Positions 15,756-23,858 of a DNA stretch of 64,000 nucleotides are shown here, in pieces. The notes beneath the pieces were generated by a model that worked only from the letters and a program-made list of their open reading frames with translations, was not told the origin of the DNA and did not search any database. Source of the DNA: Desulfoferula sp040751985 (lineage in GTDB: Bacteria > Desulfobacterota > Desulfarculia > Desulfarculales > Desulfarculaceae); NCBI GenBank assembly GCA_040751985.1, contig JBFMFU010000054.1, forward strand, positions 1-64,000, written 5' to 3'. The position numbers and the translations under genes are program-made. Every line of letters begins with the position of its first letter. The stretch's first letter is position 1.

Positions 15756-17033
15756 TCAGGCGGCGATGGAAACGGTCACCGGCCCCTGGAACACGACCTC
15801 TCCGTCGGACTTCTGGCAAAGGGCCTCCAGGCGGGCCCGGTCTCCGGCCGCCAGCACCTTGAACCTGGTCAAGAGGACCGCCCGCTGCTGGGGCCAGGTT
15901 TTGATCTCCAGCTCGCCCAGGCCCAACTTCAGGCCTGATGGCAGGGGCCAGTTGTTTCCCAGGGCCTGGCGGATGACCTGCTCGGCCTTCTGAGCGGCCG
16001 TGAGGCCGGAACCGGCCGCCTCGGGCTGCCAAAGGTAGAGGGCGGGGGACACCTCCCGCCCCGGCTGCAGGGCCTGGGTGTCCAGCACCTGGCGGGAGCG
16101 GTGGCGCACCGGCCCGCTGCGGGTGGTGTGGCCCAGCAGCTCCCGGCCGCAGACCTGCTCCACGCGGCGGGAAAGCTCGATGGTGCCCATGGTGTCCACG
16201 CCGGTGGCCACGCCCAACTCGTCCAGCATGACCAGCATGTCCTCGGTGCAGGTGTTGCCCGAGAGCCCGGAGTGATACTTGGGCCGCTTGGTGGAGGGCT
16301 GGCCGCCGATGCCGCCCAGGGAGCCGTCGTGGTACACCACGCCCTGCTCCAAAGCGGCCAGGGTGTTGGCCAGGCCCATGCCGCGGGTGTCGTGGAAGTG
16401 GCCGATGAACTTTACGCCCGGGAACTGGTCCAGCATCTCTTGATAGACCCGGCGCACCTGCAGGGGGTTGGCCTCGCCGGTGGTGTCGCCCAGCATGATG
16501 TAGTCCGCCCCCTGCTCCAGGTACCAGTCGGTGAGCTCCTTGACCTGCGGCAGGGGCACCTCGCCGGAGAGGGGACAGCCGAAGGCCGTGCCGATGCAGC
16601 CGATGACCTTCAGCCCCTCGGCGCGCGCCTGGCGCACTATCTGGGCCAGGGGCGGCTTGGCCTCGGCCATGGTGCGCTCCAGGTTGGCCAGCAGGTGGTC
16701 CTCGCTGGCGGAGATGATGGCGGTGATCTCCTGGACCCCGTAGCCGGCCTGGCAGCAATCCAGCAGGCGCTCCAAGGCCTTCTGGTTGGGGATGATGGCT
16801 ATGTAGGTCAGATCATCCCTGCGGGGGATGCCCTTGAGCACCTCCAGCGAGTCGGCGAACTGCTTGACCAGCTTGGGATGGGAAAAGGAGGTCGCCTCCA
16901 GGCGGCGAAAGCCCAGGTTCGCCATCTGCTCGATCATCTGTATCTTGATGTCCGTGGGGATGAAAAGCTCCTCCCCCTGGATGCCGTCCCGCGCCCAACA
17001 TTCACAGATTTCCACCTTCGCCGGTAAGGCCAT
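15756..17033 (-). CDS. HMG-CoA lyase-like protein with Cys-to-Gln change and C-terminal extension
   Basis: DRE-TIM metallolyase fold, 425 aa, against about 300 aa for HMG-CoA lyase. Present are ARDGIQGE (Arg15, Asp16), the metal-binding GHFHDTRGMGL (His212, His214) and GDTTGEANP. The G-loop that normally reads GGCP reads GGIGGQP: the catalytic Cys is Gln245, followed by an unusual insert before GLSGNTCTED. Residues about 290-425 are an extension I do not recognise. The fold suggests C-C cleavage or formation next to a CoA ester, but not standard HMG-CoA cleavage. First gene of the minus-strand operon that ends with the B12 mutase. Confidence 0.8.
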   Translation of the reverse strand: MALPAKVEICECWARDGIQGEELFIPTDIKIQMIEQMANLGFRRLEATSFSHPKLVKQFADSLEVLKGIPRRDDLTYIAIIPNQKALERLLDCCQAGYGVQEITAIISASEDHLLANLERTMAEAKPPLAQIVRQARAEGLKVIGCIGTAFGCPLSGEVPLPQVKELTDWYLEQGADYIMLGDTTGEANPLQVRRVYQEMLDQFPGVKFIGHFHDTRGMGLANTLAALEQGVVYHDGSLGGIGGQPSTKRPKYHSGLSGNTCTEDMLVMLDELGVATGVDTMGTIELSRRVEQVCGRELLGHTTRSGPVRHRSRQVLDTQALQPGREVSPALYLWQPEAAGSGLTAAQKAEQVIRQALGNNWPLPSGLKLGLGELEIKTWPQQRAVLLTRFKVLAAGDRARLEALCQKSDGEVVFQGPVTVSIAA

Positions 17034-17095
17034 GCTCGCTTCTTCCTCCCTGGGTTGCCCGTGCTGCGGGCAAAGATAACCGGGTGTCTTTAACG

Positions 17096-17124
17096 CTTTT
17101 AATTTTGATGAACAAGATTGTCAA
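17096..17124 (-). promoter_or_regulatory. Candidate sigma70 promoter for the mutase operon
   Basis: On the minus strand TTGACA (17124-17119), 17 nt, then TAAAAG (17101-17096). The -35 lies inside TTGTCAACAA (17118-17127), the left half of the 13-bp inverted repeat, so a repressor bound there would block it. Confidence 0.45.
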
Positions 17125-17162
17125 CAAAATAATTGTTTAAATATAGTTTTTTTGTTGACAAT
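17117..17162. promoter_or_regulatory. Inverted-repeat operator covering two divergent -35 boxes
   Basis: ATTGTCAACAAAA (17117-17129) and TTTTGTTGACAAT (17150-17162) are perfect 13-bp inverted copies. Each contains a TTGT-NN-ACAA palindrome, the kind of site bound by FCD-type GntR proteins. The second of two paralogous GntR genes lies 1.3 kb downstream, and a similar element sits next to the first paralogue. Confidence 0.6.
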
Positions 17163-17183
17163 GGTGCGGGGGTGTACTTTAAT
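17155..17183 (+). promoter_or_regulatory. Candidate sigma70 promoter for TRAP system 2 dctP
   Basis: TTGACA (17155-17160), 17-nt spacer, TTTAAT (17178-17183). The -35 lies in the right arm of the inverted-repeat operator. A start near 17190 gives a leader of about 200 nt. Confidence 0.6.
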
Positions 17184-17263
17184 GCTGCCATTCGAGGTTC
17201 TCGCGGGCTGCTTCTTCGTGATAACATATTGATTAATTTGAAATAAATAATATTAACCTTAGA

Positions 17264-17328
17264 CCAAGGGAGGTTAGGCGTCCGGTACCCCTAACTCAAG
17301 CCAGGCCCATGATCGGCCTGGCTGGTTT
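17264..17328 (+). promoter_or_regulatory. Structured leader with two stem-loops upstream of dctP (system 2)
   Basis: GGTTAGG can pair with CCTAAC (about 17272-17296). Directly after, AGCCAGGCC (17299-17307) pairs perfectly with GGCCTGGCT (17315-17323) and is followed by GGTTTTC. The second hairpin with its short T-run resembles a leader attenuator or weak terminator, 60 nt before the start codon. Confidence 0.4.
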
Positions 17329-17388
17329 TCGCTAGTGAGGGTGGCGCCCGGTAAGGGCGCACCGGGAACCGGTGGGAGGAGGTCTTCC

Positions 17389-18402
17389 ATGCGTTTGTTC
17401 GGCTTAAAGCGACTGTTGTGGGTGGGGTTGGCCCTGGTGCTGGCCGTGTCCCTGATGGGTGACTTGGCCTGGGCGCGGGAGAAGACCCTGCGCTTCCAGG
17501 TGAACTATGCCGGCACCAGCAAGGGCGGGGCCAGCATGCGCTACTTCGCGGAGCAGGTGGCCAAGGAAAGCGGAGGGGCGCTGAAATGCCAGCTCTTTTT
17601 CGAGGGGCAGATACTCAAAACCAAAGAGGCCTTTTCCGCCCTGCAAAAGGGGATGGTCGACGGCCTTTATTCGGCCCTGCTCTACTACGGCGGCATAGTC
17701 AAGGAGGCCAGCTGGGAGTGGCTGCCCTTCACCTGGCAGGACCCGGCGCAGGTGGTGGAGCTTTATTACAAGAAGGGGCTGCTCCAGGTAATGCAGCAGG
17801 CCCTGGCCGCCCACGGGGTGCAATACTTGGGGGCCATCCCCATGGGCACCCTGGGCTTTTTAACCAAGTTCCCGGTCAAGAACCTGGCCGATTTCAAGGG
17901 CCAGAAGATAAGGGCCTCTGGGCCGCAGGCGTCGGTGGTCAAGCTGCTGGGCGCCACGCCGGTCTCCCTGGCCGCGGCCGAGCAGTACACGGCCCTGCAG
18001 CGCGGCACCATCGAGGGAACCATCTACCCCTGGTACACGGTGGGAGCCTACAAGTTCTACGAAGTAATAGACTACATCGTCACCCCGGGGGTCTACTCCC
18101 CCTGCGTCATCGACCTGATGATGGGCGCCAAGTCCTGGCAGAGGCTCTCGGCCAAGGAAAAGCAGGCCATCAGCCGCGCCGCCTACAACACCGTGCAATG
18201 GGCCGCCAGCCAGAACCGGGCCTGGGATCAGGACGGTCTGGCCGTTACCAAGCAGCACAAGGTCCACGTCATCAAGCTCTCGGACCAGGAGGTCCGGCGG
18301 CTGCGCAACGCCACTAAGCCCATGTGGGACCAGGTGGCCTCCCGCAGCGCTCTCTCGGCCAAGGCAGTCAAGACCCTGCGGGAATATCTTAAGGCGGACT
18401 AG
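17389..18402 (+). CDS. dctP: TRAP transporter solute-binding protein, DctP family (system 2)
   Basis: Periplasmic substrate receptor, 337 aa from the ATG at 17389, which follows GGGAGGAGG by 6 nt. It has a signal peptide (MRLFGLKRLLWVGLALVLAV... cut near AWARE). The DctP core is FKGQKIRASGPQASVVKLLG, with the conserved substrate-binding Arg, then AEQYTALQRGTIEGTIYP. Its membrane partners are probably dctQ/dctM at 21992-23858, separated by a regulator and two catabolic genes. This is an unusual split for a TRAP operon. The last base of its stop codon overlaps a possible GTG start for the GntR gene. Confidence 0.92.
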   Translation: MRLFGLKRLLWVGLALVLAVSLMGDLAWAREKTLRFQVNYAGTSKGGASMRYFAEQVAKESGGALKCQLFFEGQILKTKEAFSALQKGMVDGLYSALLYYGGIVKEASWEWLPFTWQDPAQVVELYYKKGLLQVMQQALAAHGVQYLGAIPMGTLGFLTKFPVKNLADFKGQKIRASGPQASVVKLLGATPVSLAAAEQYTALQRGTIEGTIYPWYTVGAYKFYEVIDYIVTPGVYSPCVIDLMMGAKSWQRLSAKEKQAISRAAYNTVQWAASQNRAWDQDGLAVTKQHKVHVIKLSDQEVRRLRNATKPMWDQVASRSALSAKAVKTLREYLKAD

Positions 18403-18458
18403 TGTTGGGATTAACGGGCGCCGGCCGCGCGGGGCCGGCGCCCGGCCGCATAGCAGCG

Positions 18459-19151
18459 ATGCCGGCGACCAGAAGCAAACGGCCCCTCGCGCGCGAGGAG
18501 CTGCAAAAAATATTGAAGGGGCTGCGCTATGAAATTTACTCGGGACTGCGCCTGCCTCGGGAGCGCCTGGTGGAGACCGAGCTGGCCGAGGCCTACGCGG
18601 TCAGCCGGATGATGGCCCGCCAGGCCCTGAACCAGCTCACCCAGGAGGGCCTGGTTCACCAGGAGCCCTACCGGGGGGCCCTGGTGGCCGAGATCTCTCT
18701 GCCCAAAATCTGCGAAAAATACCAGGTTGCCGCCATGCTGGAGGGCTACGCCGCCAAGCTGGCTACCAAGCGCCTGACCCCGGATGATTTCCAGGCCTTG
18801 GCAGAAAACCTGGAGCAGCAAAGGCAGTTGCAGGTCCAGGACATTCAGCAGTGGCAGGAGTTCAACCGGCAGTTCCACAGAATCATCAACTACCGGTGCG
18901 GCAACGCCCAGTTGATTCAAATGATAAGGGAGAACAGCCGCTTCACCAGCTACTGGTTCATTGTCTTGTCTGCTCCGGGGCGCATAACCGCCAATGTGCG
19001 GGAGCATCAAAAAATACTGCAGGCCCTGCGCCAGAAGGAAACCGAGCAGGCCAGGGACATGGTGGAGAAGCACATCCTGGAAGCCTCGGAATATCTAATT
19101 GAATTTTTGAAAAAGAACATCCCCGTCGGAGTCTGGCGGAATGGTCCCTGA
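18459..19151 (+). CDS. GntR-family transcriptional regulator, FCD subfamily (paralogue 2)
   Basis: Winged-HTH (IYSGLRLPRERLVETELAEAY) plus FCD effector domain with His residues at FHRIINYRCGN, REHQKILQ and EKHILEAS. The frame extends to a GTG at 18402. The ATG at 18459 is preferred because it gives gap-free alignment with the paralogue at 4559-5251, which also sits next to a TRAP dctP gene. Probable regulator of TRAP system 2, of the catabolic genes that follow, and perhaps of the divergent mutase operon, through the TTGT-NN-ACAA sites at 17118-17161 and a related site at 19179. Confidence 0.9.
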   Translation: MPATRSKRPLAREELQKILKGLRYEIYSGLRLPRERLVETELAEAYAVSRMMARQALNQLTQEGLVHQEPYRGALVAEISLPKICEKYQVAAMLEGYAAKLATKRLTPDDFQALAENLEQQRQLQVQDIQQWQEFNRQFHRIINYRCGNAQLIQMIRENSRFTSYWFIVLSAPGRITANVREHQKILQALRQKETEQARDMVEKHILEASEYLIEFLKKNIPVGVWRNGP

Positions 19152-19178
19152 GGGGCGCGCATATTTTTTTGCCCACGC

Positions 19179-19210
19179 GTGTTAACAATTTAGATGGCAA
19201 TAGTGTTAAT
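19179..19210 (+). promoter_or_regulatory. Possible promoter/operator before the acyl-CoA dehydrogenase operon
   Basis: GTGTTAACAA (19179-19188) differs at two positions from TTGTTGACAA. TTAACA (19182-19187), 17 nt, then GTTAAT (19205-19210) could serve as a weak sigma70 promoter. The position, after gntR paralogue 2 and before the catabolic operon, fits local control. Confidence 0.35.
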
Positions 19211-19262
19211 CAGGCAGCCCTCTTCTTCGCGCTGATGGAACAGAGACCTACAGGAGTTAGCA

Positions 19263-20399
19263 GTGGAACCCTACACCAGTCAGGATCACGAGATTTTCCG
19301 GGAGCAATTCAAGCGTTTCTGCAGCAAGGAGATTGCCCCGCTGGTGGAGGAGGCTGAGCGGACCCAGACCTTCCCGCGCCACCTGTTCCCCCTGATGGGC
19401 AAGATGGGCTATCTGTGCGTCCGCTACCCGGAGGAATACGGCGGGGCGGGCGCGGACAAGGTGACCGAGGTGATCTTGCGGGAGGAGCTCTCCCGGGTGT
19501 GCCAAGGCATCGCCAGCTCCTGGTCCGGCCACAGCCACCTGGCCACCTACCCCATCTTCCGCCTGGGAAGCGATGCGCAGCGGCAGAAATACCTGGTGCC
19601 CGCCATCCAGGGCGAAAAGATCGGCTCCTTCGCCCTCACCGAACCCGACGCGGGCTCGGACACCAAGTCCCTGCGGTCCACAGCCACCCGCCAGGGCAGC
19701 CAATACGTGCTGCGCGGCAACAAGACCTTCATAACCAACGCGCCCATAGCCGACTATTTCGTGGTGGCAGCTTACACCGACAAGTCCCTGGGCTACCACG
19801 GCATCAGCCTGTTCCTGGTGGACGCCGACACGCCAGGCCTGAGCGTGCACAAACTGGACAAGGAAGGCATCCGCTCCTCGGACACCGGCGAGGTGTCCTT
19901 TGACGACTGCGTGGTGCAGGCCGACAACCTTTTGGGGGGCAAGGAGGGCAACTTCAACCTGATCATGGAGACCCTGAGCGAGGGGCGCGTGGGCGTGGCG
20001 GCCAACATGGTGGGCGTGGCCCAGGCGGCCTATGAGGCGGCCCTGCGCTACGCCCGGGAGCGGGTGCAGTTCGGCCACCCCATAGGCAAGTTCCAGGCGG
20101 TCAGCCATTTGCTGGCCAACATGGCCACCAACATCCGGGCCGCGCGCCTGATGGTCTTCTCGGCCGCCTGGCTCATCGACCAGGGCAAATCCTGCATCCT
20201 GGAGGCCAGCACCTGCAAGCTCTTCGCCTCCGAGGTGGCGGTGCAGGCCGCCCGCGACGCCATCCAAATCCACGGCGGCTACGGCATCATGAGCGAGTTC
20301 CCCGTGTTCCGCTATCTGCGCGACGCCCTGGTTTACACCATTGGGGAGGGTACCTCCGAGATTCAGCGCAACATCATCGCCAAGCAGATCGGCCTGTAG
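19263..20399 (+). CDS. Acyl-CoA dehydrogenase
   Basis: FAD enzyme that introduces the alpha-beta double bond in an acyl-CoA. 378 aa, normal length. Signature blocks: ALTEPDAGSDTKSLRSTA, FITNAPIADYFVVAAYTDK, GRVGVAANMVGVAQAAYEAALRYA, QIHGGYGIMSEF and GEGTSEIQRNI. The Glu at the usual catalytic-base position is present, but the usual Tyr before it is Gly (TIGEGTSEIQ). The start is GTG with AGGAG 6 nt upstream. It begins the tightly packed operon that runs to 27546. Electrons presumably go to ETF, which is not in the window. Confidence 0.92.
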   Translation: MEPYTSQDHEIFREQFKRFCSKEIAPLVEEAERTQTFPRHLFPLMGKMGYLCVRYPEEYGGAGADKVTEVILREELSRVCQGIASSWSGHSHLATYPIFRLGSDAQRQKYLVPAIQGEKIGSFALTEPDAGSDTKSLRSTATRQGSQYVLRGNKTFITNAPIADYFVVAAYTDKSLGYHGISLFLVDADTPGLSVHKLDKEGIRSSDTGEVSFDDCVVQADNLLGGKEGNFNLIMETLSEGRVGVAANMVGVAQAAYEAALRYARERVQFGHPIGKFQAVSHLLANMATNIRAARLMVFSAAWLIDQGKSCILEASTCKLFASEVAVQAARDAIQIHGGYGIMSEFPVFRYLRDALVYTIGEGTSEIQRNIIAKQIGL

Positions 20400-20426
20400 C
20401 CCAGGCGCCGGGGAGGGACTGCGCGC

Positions 20427-22010
20427 ATGCCTCCGGCCAATCAAATGCTGCTGGGAGCCCTGGCGGTCAAGAACGCCCTCTACGCTCCGGACAAGTGGTT
20501 CCTGGTGGAGACCGGCCGCCGCTGCTCCTTCCGTGAGTTCAACCAGCGCAGCGACGCCCTGGCCGCGGGCCTGCTGGCCCGAGGGCTGGGGCCCGGCCAG
20601 CGGGTGGCGGTGATCCAGCACAACTCCATCGAGCTGGTGGAGGTCTATTTCGGGGTCATGAAGGCCGGCGGCGTGGCCGCGCCGGTCAACATAATGCTGA
20701 GCCCCGCCGAGATCAAGAACATCCTGCAGGACGCCGCTCCCTCCCTGGTCATCGCGGGCGCGCCCTATCTGGCCAAGTTGGACCTGCCCCGCCTGCGCCA
20801 AAGCGGCGTGGAGGTAGCGGTCATCGGCGGGCAGGGCCCGGAGGTGCCGGCCTACGAAGGCCTATTGGCCGGCTCCGGCCAGGCGCCGCCGGAGCCTTCG
20901 GTGAGCGACGACGATGTGGCCCTGCTCATCTACACCAGCGGCACCACCGGCCGGCCCAAAGGGGTCATGCTCACCCACCGCAACCTGCTCTGCGACGCCT
21001 GGGCCACCTGCGTGGCCCGCCGCCTGGCCCAGGACGAGGTGTCCCTGGTCACCGCCCCCCTGTATCAGTCCGGGGCCCTGGGCAGCATGCTGGGCAACGT
21101 GCTGCGCGCCAACACCGTGGTGCTGCTGGACGGGTTCACGCCGGGCCAGGTGCTGGAGACCATAGAGCGCCAGCGGGTGACCAACGCCCTGTTCGTGCCC
21201 ACCATGCTCATCAAGCTGCTGCAATACCCCGAGCTGGACCGGTTCGACCTGAGCAGCATGCGCACGGTCATCTACGGCGCCGCGCCCATGCCGGTGCCGG
21301 TGCTCAAACAGGTCATCGCCCGCTTCGGCTGGGAGCTGATGGGGGCCTGCGGGGCCACCGAGACCGGCCCGGCCTACATCGCCTTCCTGGACCGCGAGGA
21401 CCATCGCCTGAACGGCGATCCCCGCAGGGAGCGCCGCCTGGCCTCGGTGGGCCGGGAGGGCATAAACGCCCAGGTGCGCATCTTCGACGACCAGGACCGC
21501 CCCCTGCCCTCCGGCCAGGTGGGCGAGATCGTGGTGCGGGGACCGCACATCATGAAGGGCTACTGGAACAAGCCCCAGGAAACGGCCGAGGCCCTGCGGG
21601 GCGGCTGGTTCCACACCGGCGATCTGGGGATGATCGACGAGGATGGCTACATCTTCATCGTTGACCGCAAAAAGGACATGATCATCACCGGGGGGTTCAA
21701 CGTATATCCCCGGGAGGTGGAGATAGCTCTGGCCGAGCACCCCGCGGTCAGTGAGAGCGCGGTGGTGGGCATCCCCCACGAAATGTGGGGGGAGACCCCT
21801 CGGGCCTATGTGGTGCTGCGGCCCGGGGCGCCGGCGCCCGCCGAGGAAGAGCTGATGGCCTTCCTGCGGGGCCGCCTGGCCCCCTTCAAGCTGCCCAAGG
21901 GCGGGTTCGCCTTCGTGGACAGCCTGCCCCGCACCGCCTCGGGCAAGGTGCTCAAGAGGAGCCTGCGCGAGCAGGCCGGCAAGGAGATGGCGTGCAGCAA
22001 AACGACCTGA
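20427..22010 (+). CDS. AMP-dependent acyl-CoA synthetase/ligase
   Basis: 527-aa adenylate-forming ligase: YTSGTTGRPKGVMLTHRNL (A3), GACGATETGPAY (A5), GGWFHTGDLGMIDEDGYI (A7), RKKDMIITGGFNVYPREVE (A8) and PRTASGKVLKRSLRE (catalytic Lys). GGGAGGGA lies 8 nt before the ATG. It overlaps the start of dctQ by 19 bp. It probably activates the acid imported by TRAP system 2. The product would feed the acyl-CoA dehydrogenases at either end of the operon. Confidence 0.93.
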   Translation: MPPANQMLLGALAVKNALYAPDKWFLVETGRRCSFREFNQRSDALAAGLLARGLGPGQRVAVIQHNSIELVEVYFGVMKAGGVAAPVNIMLSPAEIKNILQDAAPSLVIAGAPYLAKLDLPRLRQSGVEVAVIGGQGPEVPAYEGLLAGSGQAPPEPSVSDDDVALLIYTSGTTGRPKGVMLTHRNLLCDAWATCVARRLAQDEVSLVTAPLYQSGALGSMLGNVLRANTVVLLDGFTPGQVLETIERQRVTNALFVPTMLIKLLQYPELDRFDLSSMRTVIYGAAPMPVPVLKQVIARFGWELMGACGATETGPAYIAFLDREDHRLNGDPRRERRLASVGREGINAQVRIFDDQDRPLPSGQVGEIVVRGPHIMKGYWNKPQETAEALRGGWFHTGDLGMIDEDGYIFIVDRKKDMIITGGFNVYPREVEIALAEHPAVSESAVVGIPHEMWGETPRAYVVLRPGAPAPAEEELMAFLRGRLAPFKLPKGGFAFVDSLPRTASGKVLKRSLREQAGKEMACSKTT

Positions 22011-22534
22011 CGCGTTGGATGTCGGTCATCGACCGGATATCCCTGTGGACCGCCAGGGTGGCCTGCTGGCTGACGCTGGTGATGATGGCCCTGCTCCTCA
22101 GGGAAATCGTCGGGCGCTACCTGCTCAACGCGCCGACCGGCTGGGTGGGCGAGACGAATCAATATCTGCTCTGCGCCTTCAGCATGCTGGGCGGGGCCTA
22201 TTGCATCTCCACCGACTCGCACATCAGGGTGGACATCTTTTGGCGCAAGTTCGGGGCCAGGACGCAGGCCGCCGTGGAGTTGGCCGCCTTTGGGTTTTCC
22301 CTGGCCTTCCTGGGGGTGATTTTCTGGATGGGCGTGGGGGAATCGTGGGAGGCATTTATAGAGGACAAGCGGTCCATGAGCATTTTCGCCCTGCCCCTCT
22401 GGCCCTCGCTGCTGGCAGTGGCCCTGGGCACCTTTTTGATGTTGTTGCAGCTGACCGTGCGCATGATCCGCAACGTCCTGCAGTTGATCACCGGCACCGA
22501 CCAGCAGCCGCCCGTGGTCGGCCTGCTGGAGTAA
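21992..22534 (+). CDS. dctQ: TRAP transporter small permease, DctQ family (system 2)
   Basis: 180-aa membrane protein with four segments. Typical DctQ features are GRYLLNAPTGWVGETNQYLL and AYCISTDSHIRVDIF. The GTG at 21992 is chosen because AAGGAG lies 5 nt upstream. An ATG at 22019 is the alternative. The gene starts inside the ligase gene and ends 13 bp before dctM. Confidence 0.87.
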   Translation: MQQNDLTRWMSVIDRISLWTARVACWLTLVMMALLLREIVGRYLLNAPTGWVGETNQYLLCAFSMLGGAYCISTDSHIRVDIFWRKFGARTQAAVELAAFGFSLAFLGVIFWMGVGESWEAFIEDKRSMSIFALPLWPSLLAVALGTFLMLLQLTVRMIRNVLQLITGTDQQPPVVGLLE

Positions 22535-22547
22535 TGGGCAGGTAGCC

Positions 22548-23858
22548 ATGCTAAGCCTGAGCGCCTTACTGCTGCTGCTGATCCTGGTCCTGGTCCTACT
22601 GGGGCTGGGCATCCCCATTGGCTTCGCCCTGGGCGGGGTTTCCGTGGCGGGCGTCTTGCTGCTCATGGGGCCCGAGGGGCTGTACATGCTCTTCGCCACC
22701 GCCTATGGGGAGGTGACCAACTACCTGCTGATCGCGGTTCCCCTGTACATCTTCATGGCCAACATGCTGGGGGTCAGCGACCTGGCCGATGACCTCTACC
22801 AGGCGGTGCACAGCTGGTTCGGCCGCCTGCGGGGCGGCCTGGCCATAGGCACCGTGGTCATCTGCGCCCTCTTCGCCGCCATGGCCGGCATCTCCTCGGT
22901 GGCCACCGTGGCCATGGGGCTCATCGCCCTGCCCTCCATGCTCAAGCGGGGTTACCACAAGCACCTGGCGCTGGGGTGCATCTCGGCGGGCGGGGCCCTG
23001 GGTATCCTCATCCCCCCCAGCATCATCATGATCATCTACGGCTCCATCGCCGAGGTATCCATCGGTCAGCTATTCATGGGGGGAGTCGTCCCCGGCATTC
23101 TGCTCACCCTGATCTTCGTGGTCTACATCGGCGTCCGCTGCTTGATCAGCCCTGAGTTGGGCCCCCCGGACACCGAGCGCCTGAGCCTGGTGGACAAGGT
23201 AAAGGCGGTCCGGGGAATCGTTCTGCCCCTCCTCCTCATCGCCTCCGTGCTGGGTGTCATTTATTTCGGGGTCTGCACCCCTACCGAGGCGGCGGCCATC
23301 GGCGCCGCCGGCGCCCTGCTCTGCAGCCTCATCTATGGCAAGCTCACCCTTCGCAATCTCTATCAGGCCTGCATGCGGACCCTGCGCCTCAACGCCATGG
23401 TGCTGTGGATAATGATCGGCGCGGTGGCCTTCTCGCACCTCATGTCCCTGGCCGGGCTGCACACTCACACCCTGAACCTGATCTCCAAAGTCAAGGCCGA
23501 GCCCTGGGTGATCCTGGCCGTCATGCAACTGACCTTTTTCATCCTGGGCATGTTCCTGGACCCGGCCGGGGTGATCATGATCACCACTCCGGTGTTCCTG
23601 CCCATCGTCAACCAGCTGGGCTTCGACCCGGTGTGGTTCGGAGTGCTGTTCGTCATCAACATGGAGATGGCCTACCTGACCCCACCCTTCGGCTTCAACC
23701 TGTTCATTATGAAGGGCGTGGCCCCGCCGGACATAAGCATGAGCGACATCTACCGCTCCATCATCCCCTACGTGGCCCTGCAGGCCCTATGTCTGGTCCT
23801 GGCGATCATCTTCCCGAAGTTGATCCTTTGGCTGCCCCAGACCATGGTGGTTAAATGA
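22548..23858 (+). CDS. dctM: TRAP transporter large permease, DctM family (system 2)
   Basis: 436 aa, about 12 membrane helices. Conserved blocks: LFAAMAGISSVATVAMG, GALGILIPPSIIMIIYG, YFGVCTPTEAAAIGA, and GFNLFIMKGVAPPDISM. The stop overlaps the next gene's ATG (ATGA). Works with dctQ just upstream and probably with the dctP at 17389. Confidence 0.94.
   Translation: MLSLSALLLLLILVLVLLGLGIPIGFALGGVSVAGVLLLMGPEGLYMLFATAYGEVTNYLLIAVPLYIFMANMLGVSDLADDLYQAVHSWFGRLRGGLAIGTVVICALFAAMAGISSVATVAMGLIALPSMLKRGYHKHLALGCISAGGALGILIPPSIIMIIYGSIAEVSIGQLFMGGVVPGILLTLIFVVYIGVRCLISPELGPPDTERLSLVDKVKAVRGIVLPLLLIASVLGVIYFGVCTPTEAAAIGAAGALLCSLIYGKLTLRNLYQACMRTLRLNAMVLWIMIGAVAFSHLMSLAGLHTHTLNLISKVKAEPWVILAVMQLTFFILGMFLDPAGVIMITTPVFLPIVNQLGFDPVWFGVLFVINMEMAYLTPPFGFNLFIMKGVAPPDISMSDIYRSIIPYVALQALCLVLAIIFPKLILWLPQTMVVK

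Larger units (their letters stand above)
17034..17388. other. Divergent regulatory region between mutase operon and TRAP system 2
   Basis: This 355-bp region contains a 13-bp perfect inverted repeat, two opposed sigma70-like promoters, a possible leader with stem-loops and the dctP ribosome-binding site (GGGAGGAGG, 17374-17382). The AT-rich core at 17095-17260 contrasts with the flanking GC-rich coding sequence. Confidence 0.7.
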
